From Mycolicibacterium sp. P1-5 (GTDB lineage Bacteria > Actinomycetota > Actinomycetes > Mycobacteriales > Mycobacteriaceae): DNA of 64,000 nt. Numbering within the stretch: position 1 is the first letter of the stretch; each line of letters begins with the position of its first letter. The stretch is taken from NCBI RefSeq assembly GCF_008329565.1, contig NZ_NPKT01000022.1:1-64000 (forward strand), written 5' to 3'. The translations under genes were made by a program, and so were the position numbers. Under the pieces are notes generated by a model that saw only the letters and a program-made list of their open reading frames with translations, did not search any database and was not told the origin of the DNA. Positions 33,906-43,043 of this stretch are shown here, in pieces.

Positions 33906-34967
33906 TTATGTGCCGATCCACTCGAGTAGGGCTCGCATCCCTTCCTCGAGCGACCACTTGGGACGCCAACCGAGTTCGTTCGTCGCGTGCTCGATATCGC
34001 ACCTCGCTGCCCGTACGTCGCCGTCGCGGAATTTCCCGACGACCTCCGGCTCGGGTGCGCCGCAGATTGTCGCGAGTTGTTTGGCGAGTTCGTGGATGGT
34101 AGTTGGGACGCCCGACCCGATGTCGACGTAGCGCGACGTGCCGGCGGGCGCCTCCATCGCCGAGAAAAGCCCCTCGACAACGTCTTCGATATAGACGAAG
34201 TCCCGCACGATCCGGCCGTCCTCGTAGATCTCTAGGGCCTGCTTCTCGCGCGACAACCGTGCGAACAGCGCGACGATGCCGGTGTAGGAGTTCGTCAGCG
34301 ACTGGCCCGGTCCGTAGACATTCTGCAGGCGAAGCACGCTGAGCCTGGTGTCGTGCGCGCTCGTCCAGGCGGCCAAGATGTGCTCTTGGGCGAGTTTGGT
34401 GGCGGCGTAGATGTTTGTGGGTCGAGGCTCGGTCCGCTCCGCGCTGCTTGCGAGCGGCACCGCTGGATCGCCTGTAGGACCTTGTGGATCCCAGGCGGCA
34501 GCTACGAGCTGAGCGTGACTGCGCGGCAGCGGATAGAAGACGCGGTCACCGGATTGCCAGGCGCCCTCGCCATACACTGCCCGAGACGATGCCAGTACCA
34601 GCTGTGCCGGCACGTGCCCGCAACGGCTCAGGGCGTCGAGAAGTTGCGTGGTACCGACAACGTTGACCGAACCATGGCGGCTGGCTTCCGAAAGTGATTG
34701 CGCAGTACCGGTTTCGGCGGCAAGGTGCACGATCTGGCAAGGCTTGAACAGCCGCAACACGGCGTCACAGTCAGGGGCGTGAGTGACATCGCCGGTGAGC
34801 AAGCGCACCGATGTCGGCAGGTCGATCGTTGCGCCTTCGGCGTGCACCTGTGGGTGCAGGATGTCCATCACGGCTACCTCATAGCCAGCTTCGACGAGCC
34901 GGCGCGCGAGCGCGGATCCGATGAACCCGGCACCGCCGGTGATGAGTACGGATCTTGACGTTGACAA
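33906..34967 (-). CDS. Extended-SDR NAD-dependent sugar epimerase/dehydratase
   Basis: 353 residues. SVLITGGAGFIGSALARRL binds NAD, IVHLAAETGTAQS and LASSRAVYGEGAW follow, and NIYAATKLAQEH holds the catalytic Tyr-x-x-x-Lys. LQNVYGPGQS, RDFVYIEDVVEG and ELGWRPKWSLEEG complete the extended-SDR signature of UDP-/dTDP-hexose epimerases. The TTG at 34967 is chosen as start because a perfect AGGAGG (minus strand of 34974-34979) lies 6 bases upstream. The frame remains open far upstream within the acyltransferase gene, but not as SDR sequence. GPL loci carry an 'epi' gene thought to act in 6-deoxytalose supply; this one or the SDR at 28096 could play that part. Confidence 0.8.
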   Translation of the reverse strand: MSTSRSVLITGGAGFIGSALARRLVEAGYEVAVMDILHPQVHAEGATIDLPTSVRLLTGDVTHAPDCDAVLRLFKPCQIVHLAAETGTAQSLSEASRHGSVNVVGTTQLLDALSRCGHVPAQLVLASSRAVYGEGAWQSGDRVFYPLPRSHAQLVAAAWDPQGPTGDPAVPLASSAERTEPRPTNIYAATKLAQEHILAAWTSAHDTRLSVLRLQNVYGPGQSLTNSYTGIVALFARLSREKQALEIYEDGRIVRDFVYIEDVVEGLFSAMEAPAGTSRYVDIGSGVPTTIHELAKQLATICGAPEPEVVGKFRDGDVRAARCDIEHATNELGWRPKWSLEEGMRALLEWIGT

Positions 34968-34984
34968 CGTGAGCCTCCTGATAG

Positions 34985-37180
34985 CTACCTGTGGTCGATT
35001 GCGCGGTCGGCTAGCGCTGCGATGGCTGGGGTCAGCACCCGCGAGTACTGCAGGGTCAGATGGCTCACGTCGAGGTAGATCAGCGTGTTGCCGACGATCA
35101 CCGGGCAGCGTTGCGCGGTGCAGAACAAATCGGACAGGTCGGCGTACTGTCCGCCGCCGGCCGCGGTGGCGGCCGTCTCGGCTGCGATCCCGGATTGGTC
35201 CACCGCCGCAGACCGGGACAACGAGCAGGCCGCCGCATCGTCCAGATGCCCGGACACGCAGATCGGCACGTTGGCATGGGGGCTTGGTATCGGCCCAAGC
35301 ACCAGCACCTGCGTGCCCAAGTCGCGCAGTCGCCGGACCAGGTGAGTCATGCCGTCCAGCCAGGCTTTGTCGTATGCGCGGAAGCCCGACATCGTTTCGT
35401 CGATGCCGTAGCCCCGCCACACGCTCACTACGACGAGTTGAGGGTGCTCGGCTGCGATCCGGGCCAGGATCTCGTCGCGCCATTGCTGGCAGTGCTGAAG
35501 ATCTTCGACCAGGTTGCCGAAGGCGCTGCCGGCCCGCGCATCGATCAGGGCGCAGGCCTCTTTGGCCATCAACTGCAGGCGCCAGTGCCGTTGGGCGGCG
35601 ATCTGCTGAAACGCCGGAGTCCACATCGCGGCGTGCGAATCACCGATCAGCGCAACGGTATTCGTCGATGTGTTGTCACCCATGATGCAGGAGGGTTGCC
35701 CGCTCTCGTACGGTGAGCGCAAGCAGCCCTGGTAGGTGAAGTCCACCTGTTCGGCCGCCAGGTTGGTCAGCGGAGGGGTCAGGTTGGACGGTACGGCGGC
35801 GTTGCTGCCGACGGCAGCCGCGAGTGCGGTCTGCACCTGAGCGAAAGTCTGCGCAACGGCCGCGTCGTAGGCCCCACTGGATGAGCCGGTGGGGACCGAC
35901 GGGCCGGTGAGGGTCACAGCGGCTGCCGGTGCGCCGCGCCCGACGGGGGCTGGCACTACTTGCAGTAACCCGAGGCCGACGAAAACTGCAAGCATGGTGG
36001 CTACCGCGCCGAGGCCGAGGCTGCGCCAGGGCGAGTTGCGGATCTTCGGGGCGAACCGCAAAGGGTTTTCCAGATAGCGCAGGGTCAGCCACGCCAGCCC
36101 GGCCGACAGCACGGCCGCGATGATCCGTTCGACCAATCCCAGCGGGTGGTCCAGCAGCGCCGGCGCGAGTACCAAAACCGGCCAGTGCCATAGGTACCAG
36201 GAGTAGGAAATCCGGCCGACGGCGCGCATCGGCGATGTGCTCAGGAACTGTCCGCAGCCCTGCGATGGTGTGGCACAGCCGGCGCCGATCACGAGCACCG
36301 CACCCAGAGTGGGCAGCAGTGCGGCCGTGCCGGGAAAAGGTGTCGTCGAGGTGAACCACACGCTGGCAAGCACAATCATGCCCAGGCCGGACCAACCGGC
36401 GATCGCCGCTAGGGGTGCGGAGAGGCGTTGCCAATGGATAGCGGTCAGCGCAACCAATCCGCCGACTGCCAACTGCCAGGCCCGAGTGGGTAGCGAGAAG
36501 AACGCCATGGTGGGCACGACGTAGGTGATCACCAGTGACAGCGCGAACGATATGACAGCGACCAGTGTGAGGACGATGAGGTACGGACGCCGCGATGATG
36601 AGATGGCGCGCGTCTTGTCCCGTCGGAAACGACGGATGACCCAGGCGGTGCCCAGCAGCAGCGGCGCCCAGACCAGATAGAACTGCTCCTCGACGCCCAA
36701 CGACCAGTAGTGCAGGAACGGCGAGGGCGTCAACAGGTCCGAGAAGTAGTTGATGTTGTCGATGACGAACCAGTAGTTACCGACATACAGCGCGCTGGCA
36801 ATGCCGTCATACAAGACCGTCGGAACTCGCAACGGCGGCAGCAGAAGTATCGAGGCGACCATCGTCACGACGCCGACCATGGCGGAGGCGGGCAACAGCC
36901 GACGGGCGCGGGCCCCGTAGAACGTCCGCAGCCGAACGCCGCCGGTGCCGCTCACCTCGCGCCACAGCAGTCCGGTGATCAGAAACCCGGAGATCACAAA
37001 GAACACGTCGACGCCCACATATCCGCCCCCGATGCCGGGCACGGCAGCGTGGAACAACACGACGGCTGTCACGGCGATGGCACGTAAGCCCTCGATGTCC
37101 GGGCGATAGTGCGACTTTTCGGGGCGCCGACTTTGCTGTTCTTCGCTAGCCCTGATGCTGTCGGCGTGAGCCAAAATCAC
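34985..37180 (-). CDS. Membrane acyltransferase-3 / SGNH fusion protein (copy 1)
   Basis: 731 residues. The N-terminal acyltransferase-3 domain (about 20-380) has some ten membrane helices and begins with RPDIEGLRAIAVTAVVLFHA; the conserved Arg and the His on helix 1 are the active-site residues of the OafA/NodX/MdmB family. A periplasmic SGNH domain (about 480-731) has VALIGDSHAAMW with the nucleophile Ser and a late YLDVSHLT Asp-x-x-His. Such fusions O-acetylate surface glycans; GPL acetyltransferase Atf1 belongs to the same acyltransferase family, though without the SGNH part. GTG start; upstream sequence resembles that of copy 3. The stop is 17 bases before the epimerase start. Confidence 0.85.
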   Translation of the reverse strand: MILAHADSIRASEEQQSRRPEKSHYRPDIEGLRAIAVTAVVLFHAAVPGIGGGYVGVDVFFVISGFLITGLLWREVSGTGGVRLRTFYGARARRLLPASAMVGVVTMVASILLLPPLRVPTVLYDGIASALYVGNYWFVIDNINYFSDLLTPSPFLHYWSLGVEEQFYLVWAPLLLGTAWVIRRFRRDKTRAISSSRRPYLIVLTLVAVISFALSLVITYVVPTMAFFSLPTRAWQLAVGGLVALTAIHWQRLSAPLAAIAGWSGLGMIVLASVWFTSTTPFPGTAALLPTLGAVLVIGAGCATPSQGCGQFLSTSPMRAVGRISYSWYLWHWPVLVLAPALLDHPLGLVERIIAAVLSAGLAWLTLRYLENPLRFAPKIRNSPWRSLGLGAVATMLAVFVGLGLLQVVPAPVGRGAPAAAVTLTGPSVPTGSSSGAYDAAVAQTFAQVQTALAAAVGSNAAVPSNLTPPLTNLAAEQVDFTYQGCLRSPYESGQPSCIMGDNTSTNTVALIGDSHAAMWTPAFQQIAAQRHWRLQLMAKEACALIDARAGSAFGNLVEDLQHCQQWRDEILARIAAEHPQLVVVSVWRGYGIDETMSGFRAYDKAWLDGMTHLVRRLRDLGTQVLVLGPIPSPHANVPICVSGHLDDAAACSLSRSAAVDQSGIAAETAATAAGGGQYADLSDLFCTAQRCPVIVGNTLIYLDVSHLTLQYSRVLTPAIAALADRAIDHR

Positions 37181-37232
37181 CTACCTGCTTAATCAGCGAA
37201 CACGTCAATTGAGTCGAGGCATTCTTACATCC
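37178..37232 (-). promoter_or_regulatory. Conserved leader of acyltransferase copy 1
   Basis: Upstream of the GTG at 37180 the sequence aligns with that upstream of copy 3 (41626-41674): the same CACCTAC at the start codon and a TCGAGGCATT-N-TTACAT block (here 37214-37231). In both the block lies about 30-50 bases upstream. It is a candidate promoter or operator; a good -10/-35 pair is not clear. Confidence 0.4.
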
Positions 37233-37277
37233 AGGCGTAGGCGAGAGTGGCGGTTTTGCGAACCGCTTGTTTTCGGA

Positions 37278-39413
37278 CTAGCTGCGAGTGAGCGCACGAT
37301 CGGCCAGCGCGCCGAGGACCGGCGCCAGCAACCGGACGTATTCGATCGTCAGGTGATTCTTATCTAGGTAGACCAGGGTGTTGCCGACGATGACCGGGCA
37401 CCGTTCGGCGGTGCAGAACAGGTCGGTGAGGTCGGCGTATTGACCGCCGGCCGCCGTGGTGGCGGTGGACTCGGCGTTGATTCCGAGTTGATTGACCGCG
37501 GTCGATCTCGTCGGCGAGCACGCGATTGCGTCAGCGAGGTGACCGGACAGGCAGATAGGCGGAACCGATTGCGGGTCTGGGATCGGCCCGAGCACCAACA
37601 CCCGGGCGCCGGTGTCACGCAGCTGCCGCACGAGGCGAGCCAGGCTGTCGATCCACGCCGGGCTGTATGACGTCAGGTCTACCGAGTAGCCGGAGCCAGG
37701 ACCATACTGCCGCCACATGTCCACCACAATCAGCCGCGGGCGTTCGGCGCGGAACCGGTCGACGGTCTGGCCGCGCCACCGCTCGCACTCGGTGTACTTC
37801 CGGTGAAGTTGTGGGCTGGCGATGGGCAAGTCCAGCAATGGGCATCCCGCCTTGACTACCATCTCGAGCCGCCAGCCGCGCTGTTCGGCGACTTTGCGGA
37901 AGCCCTGATTCCACATCGCCGCATTCGAGTCACCGACCACGGCGACCGTCGTCGACGATGCGGTGTCACCTGATGCGCAATCAGGCTGCGCGACTTGCCA
38001 ACCGCCGAGCATGCACCCGCTGAGATACATGTCGTCGAGCTCGGCTGCCGCGCCGGCCAGCGGTGGTTGCAGGTTTGAGGGGACGGCCTCGAGGTCGGCC
38101 GATGCCACGACGGCGGACTGCACTTCGGCGAACGCCTGCTTGACCGCCGCGTCGTAGGCCGCGACGTCCCCCCGTCCGAGTGGCGGTGGCAGGGCGGTGA
38201 AGTTCAGCGGCGTGGCCGGAGCGCCACGTCCAACCGGAGTGGGCACCACGACCAGCAGGGCTACACCCACGCCGGCTGCGATAGCGGTGGCCACCGCGCC
38301 CAATTCGAGACTGCGCCGAGGCGAGTCGCGCACTTTCGGCGCGAACCGCAATGGGTTTTCGATGAAGCGCAGCGTCAGAACCGCAAGCCCGGCCGACAGC
38401 ACGGCCGCGGTCAGCCGGCCGGCCAACCCGAGGCCGTGGCCGAAGATCAGCGGCGCGAAGATCAGCACCGGCCAGTGCCACAAGTACCAGGAGTAGGAGA
38501 TGCGGCCGACCGCACGCATCGGCGCCGATCCCAGGAAGCGGCTGCATCCCTGAGCAGGCGCGGCGCAGCCGGCGCCGATGACCAGAGCCGCGCCCAGGGT
38601 CGGCAACAACGCGGCCGTACCCGGATACAGCGTGCTGGCGCTCAACTGGTTGCACGTCACCAGGATCACGGCGAGCCCGGCGCACCCGGTGATTGCGGCG
38701 GCTCGGGATGACAGGCGGCGCCAGTGGCCGGCAGTGAGTGCGATCAACCCGCCGACCGCCAGCTGCCACGCTCGGGTGGGTAACGAGAAGAAGGCTACGA
38801 ACGGTGCGAAGTACGACGTGACCAGCGACAGTGCCAAGGAGGCAGCGGCGACGATCGCGAGAATCACGACGTAGGGCCCTTGAGAGGTGGTGGCTTGGGT
38901 TCTAGTGCGCCGGCGCACCCGCCGGATCAACCACGCTGTGCTGAGGATCAGCGCCGGCCACACCAGGTAGAACTGCTCTTCGACGCCGAGCGACCAGTAG
39001 TGCAAGAAGGGCGAGGGCGGGAGGTACGGCGCGGAGTAGTCGACTCCCTGCAGAAGGAACCGGTAATTGCTGACGTACAGCGCGCTGGCGATACCGTCGC
39101 CGAATGCAGTGCGGGCCTGGAGTGGCGGCAGCAGCACTGCCGCACCGATCGCGGTCGCAACGCCTACGAGCGCCGATGCCGGCAGCAGCCGGCGGGCCCG
39201 GGCTCCGTAGAAGCCGCGCAACCGAACTGTGCCGGTGGAGTTCGCCTCGCGCCACAGCAGTCCGGTGATCAAGAAGCCCGAGATGACGAAGAACACGTCG
39301 ACGCCGACGAATCCGCCTCCAATGCCTGGGACCTCGGCGTGAAACAGGACCACGGCCAGCACCGCGATGGCCCGCAACCCCTCGATGTCCGCACGAAACC
39401 GTGGTTTCTCCAT
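37278..39413 (-). CDS. Membrane acyltransferase-3 / SGNH fusion protein (copy 2)
   Basis: 711 residues, the middle of three tandem paralogs. FRADIEGLRAIAVLAVVLFHAEVPGIGGGF starts the acyltransferase domain; the membrane region continues to about residue 380. In the SGNH domain the usual GDSH is GDSN (VAVVGDSNAAMW), while the C-terminal YLDKNHLT Asp-x-x-His pair is retained. The Ser nucleophile is therefore present but its neighbour is changed, which may alter activity or substrate. ATG at 39413 aligns with the start of the acyltransferase domain; the frame is open further upstream into copy 3 without family resemblance. It lies 19 bases after copy 3, so the two are co-transcribed. Confidence 0.84.
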   Translation of the reverse strand: MEKPRFRADIEGLRAIAVLAVVLFHAEVPGIGGGFVGVDVFFVISGFLITGLLWREANSTGTVRLRGFYGARARRLLPASALVGVATAIGAAVLLPPLQARTAFGDGIASALYVSNYRFLLQGVDYSAPYLPPSPFLHYWSLGVEEQFYLVWPALILSTAWLIRRVRRRTRTQATTSQGPYVVILAIVAAASLALSLVTSYFAPFVAFFSLPTRAWQLAVGGLIALTAGHWRRLSSRAAAITGCAGLAVILVTCNQLSASTLYPGTAALLPTLGAALVIGAGCAAPAQGCSRFLGSAPMRAVGRISYSWYLWHWPVLIFAPLIFGHGLGLAGRLTAAVLSAGLAVLTLRFIENPLRFAPKVRDSPRRSLELGAVATAIAAGVGVALLVVVPTPVGRGAPATPLNFTALPPPLGRGDVAAYDAAVKQAFAEVQSAVVASADLEAVPSNLQPPLAGAAAELDDMYLSGCMLGGWQVAQPDCASGDTASSTTVAVVGDSNAAMWNQGFRKVAEQRGWRLEMVVKAGCPLLDLPIASPQLHRKYTECERWRGQTVDRFRAERPRLIVVDMWRQYGPGSGYSVDLTSYSPAWIDSLARLVRQLRDTGARVLVLGPIPDPQSVPPICLSGHLADAIACSPTRSTAVNQLGINAESTATTAAGGQYADLTDLFCTAERCPVIVGNTLVYLDKNHLTIEYVRLLAPVLGALADRALTRS

Positions 39414-39432
39414 CTGAGCCAGGCCTTTCTGA

Positions 39433-41628
39433 CTACTTCTGGGCCAGGGCGCGGTCAGCCAACACCGCGGCGACGGGGGCCAGTGCGCGCGCGTATGTCT
39501 GAGACATGTGGTTCTCGTCGAGGTACACGAGGGCGTTTCCGACGATGACCGGGCAGCGTTCGGCAGTGCAGAACAAGTCAGTGGTGTCGACGTATTTTCC
39601 GCCGCTTGCGGCCACCGCAGCGGCTTCTGCGGTGATACCTGATTCATTGACCGCCGCCGACCGATTCGGCGTGCAGACTGGTACGTCGTCCAGATACCCG
39701 GACAGGCAGACCGGGACGTGAAGGTGGGGATCCGGGATCGGACCGAGCACCAGCACCCGCAGGCCGGAGCCCCGCAGTTGCTGCACTAATCGCGAGAGGC
39801 TGTCGATCCACGCGTCGTCGAAGGACCGGTATCCCGAGAGCGACTCGTCTGTTCCGTAGCCGTGCCAAAGGCTCAGTACGACCAACCGTGGCCGTTCTGC
39901 CTGCAGCCGGCGGACGATCTCATGGCGCCATTTCGCGCAATGCGCGAATAACTCCGCCAACCGGCTCATTGGATTGGTGATCGGCACATCCAGCAGCGGG
40001 CAGGCGCCTTTGGCCAACAGCTCCAGCCGCCAATGTCGTTCGGTGGCGGCCTGTTGAAAAGCGGGCGTCCACATTGCGGCGTGCGAGTCACCAACGAGGG
40101 CGATCCTTGTGGACGACGACACATCACCCATCGCGCATTCCGGCTGTCCGCTCTCGAACGGCTCGCGCAGGCACCCGTTGAACGACAGGGCCTTCTTCTC
40201 GGCGAAGGCTTCCGACAGCGCAGGCGCGAGGTTGGACGGCACGGACTTGGTGTCGGCCGATGCAGCGATGGCGGCCTGCACCTGGGCGAAGGTTTGGCGC
40301 ACCGCGCTGTCGTAGGCGTCGATCGGGGAGCCGGCGGCTACCGGCGTCTCGGTGAAGTTCAGCGGTTTCGCGGGCGCGCCGTGCCCGACCGGCGTCGGGA
40401 CCACCCTGAGCAGCGCCACTCCGGCACAGACCGCAAGGAGCGTCGCCACGGCACCAAGCCCGAGGCTGCGCCACGCGGAGGTGCGGATCTTCGGCGCGAA
40501 CCGCAGCGGGTTCTCCAGATGGCGCAGCGTAAGCCACGCCAACCCGGCGGACAGCAGCGCGGCGGTGATTCGTTCGGCCAAGTTGAGCGAGTGGCCGAGC
40601 AGGAACGGGGCGAGGACCAGCACTGGCCAGTGCCATAGGTACCAGGAGTAGGAGATGCGACCGATCGCGCGCATCGGCGGCACGCCGAGCAGACGGCCAC
40701 CGCCGTGCTCAGGGGTCGCGCAGCCGGCGCCGATGACCAGCGCCGCACCCAGAGTGGGCAACAGTGCCGCGGTCCCGGGGTACAGGGTCGTCGGGCTGAG
40801 CCAGACGCAGGCGAGCACGATCAGGGCCAGTCCGGTCCAGCCGGTGATGGCGGCGATCCGCGGTGAGAACCGCTGCCAGCCGAGCGCGGTCAGCGCCACC
40901 AAACCGCCGATGGCCAGCTGCCACGCCCGGGTGGGCAGCGAATAGAAGGCGGCGGTCGGAAGGATGTAGCTCGACACGAACGACAGTGCGAACGACACCG
41001 CCGCGATCAGTGCGAGCAGCACGATGAACGGGCGCTTCGAGGCCGGTGCGTCCGGACGCCGTCGGGATCGGCGCGCCAACCGGATCAGCCACGCCATGCC
41101 CAACAGCAGGGGCGCCCACACCAGGTAGAACTGCTCCTCGACGCCGAGGGACCAGTAGTGCAGGAACGGCGACGCTGTCACATGCATTGCGAAGTAGTCG
41201 ACGCCGCGCAAGACGAACTGGTAGTTGCTGACGTAGAGGGCGCTGGCGATGCCGTCGGTGATTGCGGGCCGAGCCTGCAACGGGGGCAACAGGATCGCCG
41301 AGGCAACCATGGTGATGACCCCGACGGTGGCCGAGGCCGGCAGCAGCCGCCGAGCCCGCGCGCCGTAGAAACTGCGCAACCGCACGCTGCCGGTGCTGCT
41401 GACTTCGCGCCACAGCAGCCCCGTGATCAGAAATCCGGAGATCACGAAGAAGACGTCGACACCGACGAAGCCGCCGCTGACACCGGGAATCGATGCGTGG
41501 AACAGGACGACCGCCACAACGGCGACGGCACGCAAGCCCTCGATGTCCGCGCGAAAGGTCTTCGATTCGGAGCGCTGAGTCGGCCGGCTGTCGGTGGGGC
41601 TAACGCTGTCGGCCTGGTGCAAGATCAC
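39433..41628 (-). CDS. Membrane acyltransferase-3 / SGNH fusion protein (copy 3)
   Basis: 731 residues, same length and layout as copy 1. FRADIEGLRAVAVVAVVLFHASIPGVSGGF begins the membrane domain; ISYSWYLWHWPVLVLAP is the conserved HWP loop of the family; IALVGDSHAAMW and YLDENHMS are the SGNH catalytic motifs. Copies 1 and 3 resemble each other most and share an N-terminal MILxxADS start and similar upstream sequence, so copy 2 is the divergent member. It is the first gene of a probable eight-gene minus-strand operon (three acyltransferases, epimerase, methyltransferase, ABC exporter). Likely O-acetylation or other O-acylation of glycan hydroxyls on the outer face. Confidence 0.85.
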   Translation of the reverse strand: MILHQADSVSPTDSRPTQRSESKTFRADIEGLRAVAVVAVVLFHASIPGVSGGFVGVDVFFVISGFLITGLLWREVSSTGSVRLRSFYGARARRLLPASATVGVITMVASAILLPPLQARPAITDGIASALYVSNYQFVLRGVDYFAMHVTASPFLHYWSLGVEEQFYLVWAPLLLGMAWLIRLARRSRRRPDAPASKRPFIVLLALIAAVSFALSFVSSYILPTAAFYSLPTRAWQLAIGGLVALTALGWQRFSPRIAAITGWTGLALIVLACVWLSPTTLYPGTAALLPTLGAALVIGAGCATPEHGGGRLLGVPPMRAIGRISYSWYLWHWPVLVLAPFLLGHSLNLAERITAALLSAGLAWLTLRHLENPLRFAPKIRTSAWRSLGLGAVATLLAVCAGVALLRVVPTPVGHGAPAKPLNFTETPVAAGSPIDAYDSAVRQTFAQVQAAIAASADTKSVPSNLAPALSEAFAEKKALSFNGCLREPFESGQPECAMGDVSSSTRIALVGDSHAAMWTPAFQQAATERHWRLELLAKGACPLLDVPITNPMSRLAELFAHCAKWRHEIVRRLQAERPRLVVLSLWHGYGTDESLSGYRSFDDAWIDSLSRLVQQLRGSGLRVLVLGPIPDPHLHVPVCLSGYLDDVPVCTPNRSAAVNESGITAEAAAVAASGGKYVDTTDLFCTAERCPVIVGNALVYLDENHMSQTYARALAPVAAVLADRALAQK

Positions 41629-41674
41629 CTACTTATTGAGCGGACGCGTCTATGGGTCGAGGCATTGTTACATT
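41626..41674 (-). promoter_or_regulatory. Conserved leader of acyltransferase copy 3 / probable operon promoter region
   Basis: Homologous to the leader at 37178-37232. The block TCGAGGCATTGTTACAT (41656-41672) differs from the copy-1 block at one base. On the minus strand it reads ATGTAACAATGCC, an AT-rich stretch that could be a -10 region about 30 bases upstream of the GTG. As the first gene of the operon, this is where its promoter should lie. Confidence 0.4.
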
Positions 41675-41696
41675 CGCGCCCGTCAATAAGAGCGGT

Positions 41697-42197
41697 TTAT
41701 CCGTGTTCGGCGATCCAGGTGGTGGTGTAGCGCAGTGTCGACGGGATACTCGCCGCCAGGCTCGCGCCGATCGACTTCTCGAGTTTGCCCCCCACGAGCG
41801 GGATCCTGACGTCCACTTTTCCGGCGGAGCGCAGTTGTGACGCGGTGCCCGCCGGGGCCAGCCAGTTGTCGGCGCGACTCGATCCCAAGCCGCCCGACGC
41901 CGACACGTGGCTCTCCCCGCGCACCTGGCCGTCACCTGTCGGCCGCCACGTCTCGCGGTACAGCAGCTTCAGGTCGCCGGGCACGAAATTCACCACCAAA
42001 GCCGGCAGGATCTGGCGACCGAGATGCTGGGTGATGTGCACCTCCACCACCCCGTCGGCATCGACTGTGAACGCGTCGAGGGTGGCCGCGGCGTCGCCGG
42101 CCAGCCGATCCCGCCAATAGTCTGCACGCTGGAAGGCGTTGTGAATCGCCTCCACGCTCGCGGTTGAGTCGGCGATGACCTCGAATGAACGCGACAT
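41697..42197 (-). CDS. DUF2505 / SRPBCC-like protein
   Basis: 166 residues. The sequence MSRSFEVIADSTASVEAIHNAFQRADYWRDRL, then the alternating beta pattern VVEVHITQHLGRQILPALV..FVPGDLKLLYRETW, and the C-terminal IPLVGGKLEKSIGASL are typical of the mycobacterial DUF2505 family, which has a START/SRPBCC-like hydrophobic-ligand fold. Function is not established; a lipid-binding or chaperone role would suit the context but is speculation. It sits alone, 69 bases upstream of the acyltransferase operon start and co-oriented with it, so it may be transcribed with that operon. Divergent from the methyltransferase at 42276. Confidence 0.75.
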   Translation of the reverse strand: MSRSFEVIADSTASVEAIHNAFQRADYWRDRLAGDAAATLDAFTVDADGVVEVHITQHLGRQILPALVVNFVPGDLKLLYRETWRPTGDGQVRGESHVSASGGLGSSRADNWLAPAGTASQLRSAGKVDVRIPLVGGKLEKSIGASLAASIPSTLRYTTTWIAEHG

Positions 42198-42275
42198 AGC
42201 CGACCATTCTTACTCCAGCCAGGTCGTGGGCCGAAACCCTCATGCTGTGCAGCCGCTTTGTGGTAGGAACCACGC

Positions 42276-43025
42276 GTGAATATCAACCAGGGTCTGGTCA
42301 TGTTGGCGGACGCAATGCCAGGCGTGAATCGGATCAGGGCGGTGCAGCAGGCGCTTGCCATGCGGTCGGACCCTGTGTATCTGGAGATCGGGGTGTCTCA
42401 CGGACAAGCCTTCCAGCGGATCACCGCCGACGTGAAGATCGCCGTCGACCCCGCGTTCCGGCTGACCGAGCGCACCCGCGAACTCGCCAACGCGAAGGGT
42501 CGCGTCGTCGAGTATTTCGAGACCACGAGCGACGCCTTCTTCGACAGCGAGAAGGCGCTGCTCGAGCAGCATCCCGTCGACGTCGCGCTGATCGACGGTC
42601 TGCACACCTACGAGCAGGTGGTGCGCGATGTCGAGAACACGGTGCGCTACCTGAAGGACGACGGCGTCATCTTCCTGCACGACTGCAACCCACCATTCGA
42701 GTTGGCCGGCCGCCGCGCCGACTCTTGGGACGAATTCATGGCTCAGCAGTCCGGGCCGTTGAAGATCGGCATCTGGAACGGCGACGTTTGGAAGGCCATC
42801 GTCGAACTCCGGAGCACCCGTCCCGACCTGCTGGTCGGCGTGCTCAAATGCGACCAAGGCGTCGGATTCGTCCGCAAAGGAACCCCGGAATCGACGCTGG
42901 AGTACTCGCCGCAGCAGGTCGCGGCGCTCACCTACGCGGATCTCAAAGCCGACCGGACGCGGCTGCTCAACTTGAGGCCACCCCGCTATCTCGGCGAGTT
43001 CCTCGCGATGAGCGCCGCTCACTAG
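42276..43025 (+). CDS. Class I SAM-dependent methyltransferase (Methyltransf_24 type)
   Basis: 249 residues. PVYLEIGVSHGQAFQRI is the SAM-binding loop, KIAVDPAFRL the acidic second motif, VALIDGLHTYEQVVRDVENTVRYLKDDGVIFLHDCNPP the catalytic/metal region. GPL methyltransferases of several kinds act on rhamnose and talose hydroxyls; this one is a further candidate. It differs in family from the TylF-, CmcI- and LCM-type enzymes in the window, suggesting a different target position. The GTG at 42276 has AGGA about 8 bases upstream. The GT1 gene follows after 18 bases, so the pair probably works on the same sugar. Confidence 0.78.
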   Translation: MNINQGLVMLADAMPGVNRIRAVQQALAMRSDPVYLEIGVSHGQAFQRITADVKIAVDPAFRLTERTRELANAKGRVVEYFETTSDAFFDSEKALLEQHPVDVALIDGLHTYEQVVRDVENTVRYLKDDGVIFLHDCNPPFELAGRRADSWDEFMAQQSGPLKIGIWNGDVWKAIVELRSTRPDLLVGVLKCDQGVGFVRKGTPESTLEYSPQQVAALTYADLKADRTRLLNLRPPRYLGEFLAMSAAH

Positions 43026-43043
43026 CGTCGCTCGACATCCGCG

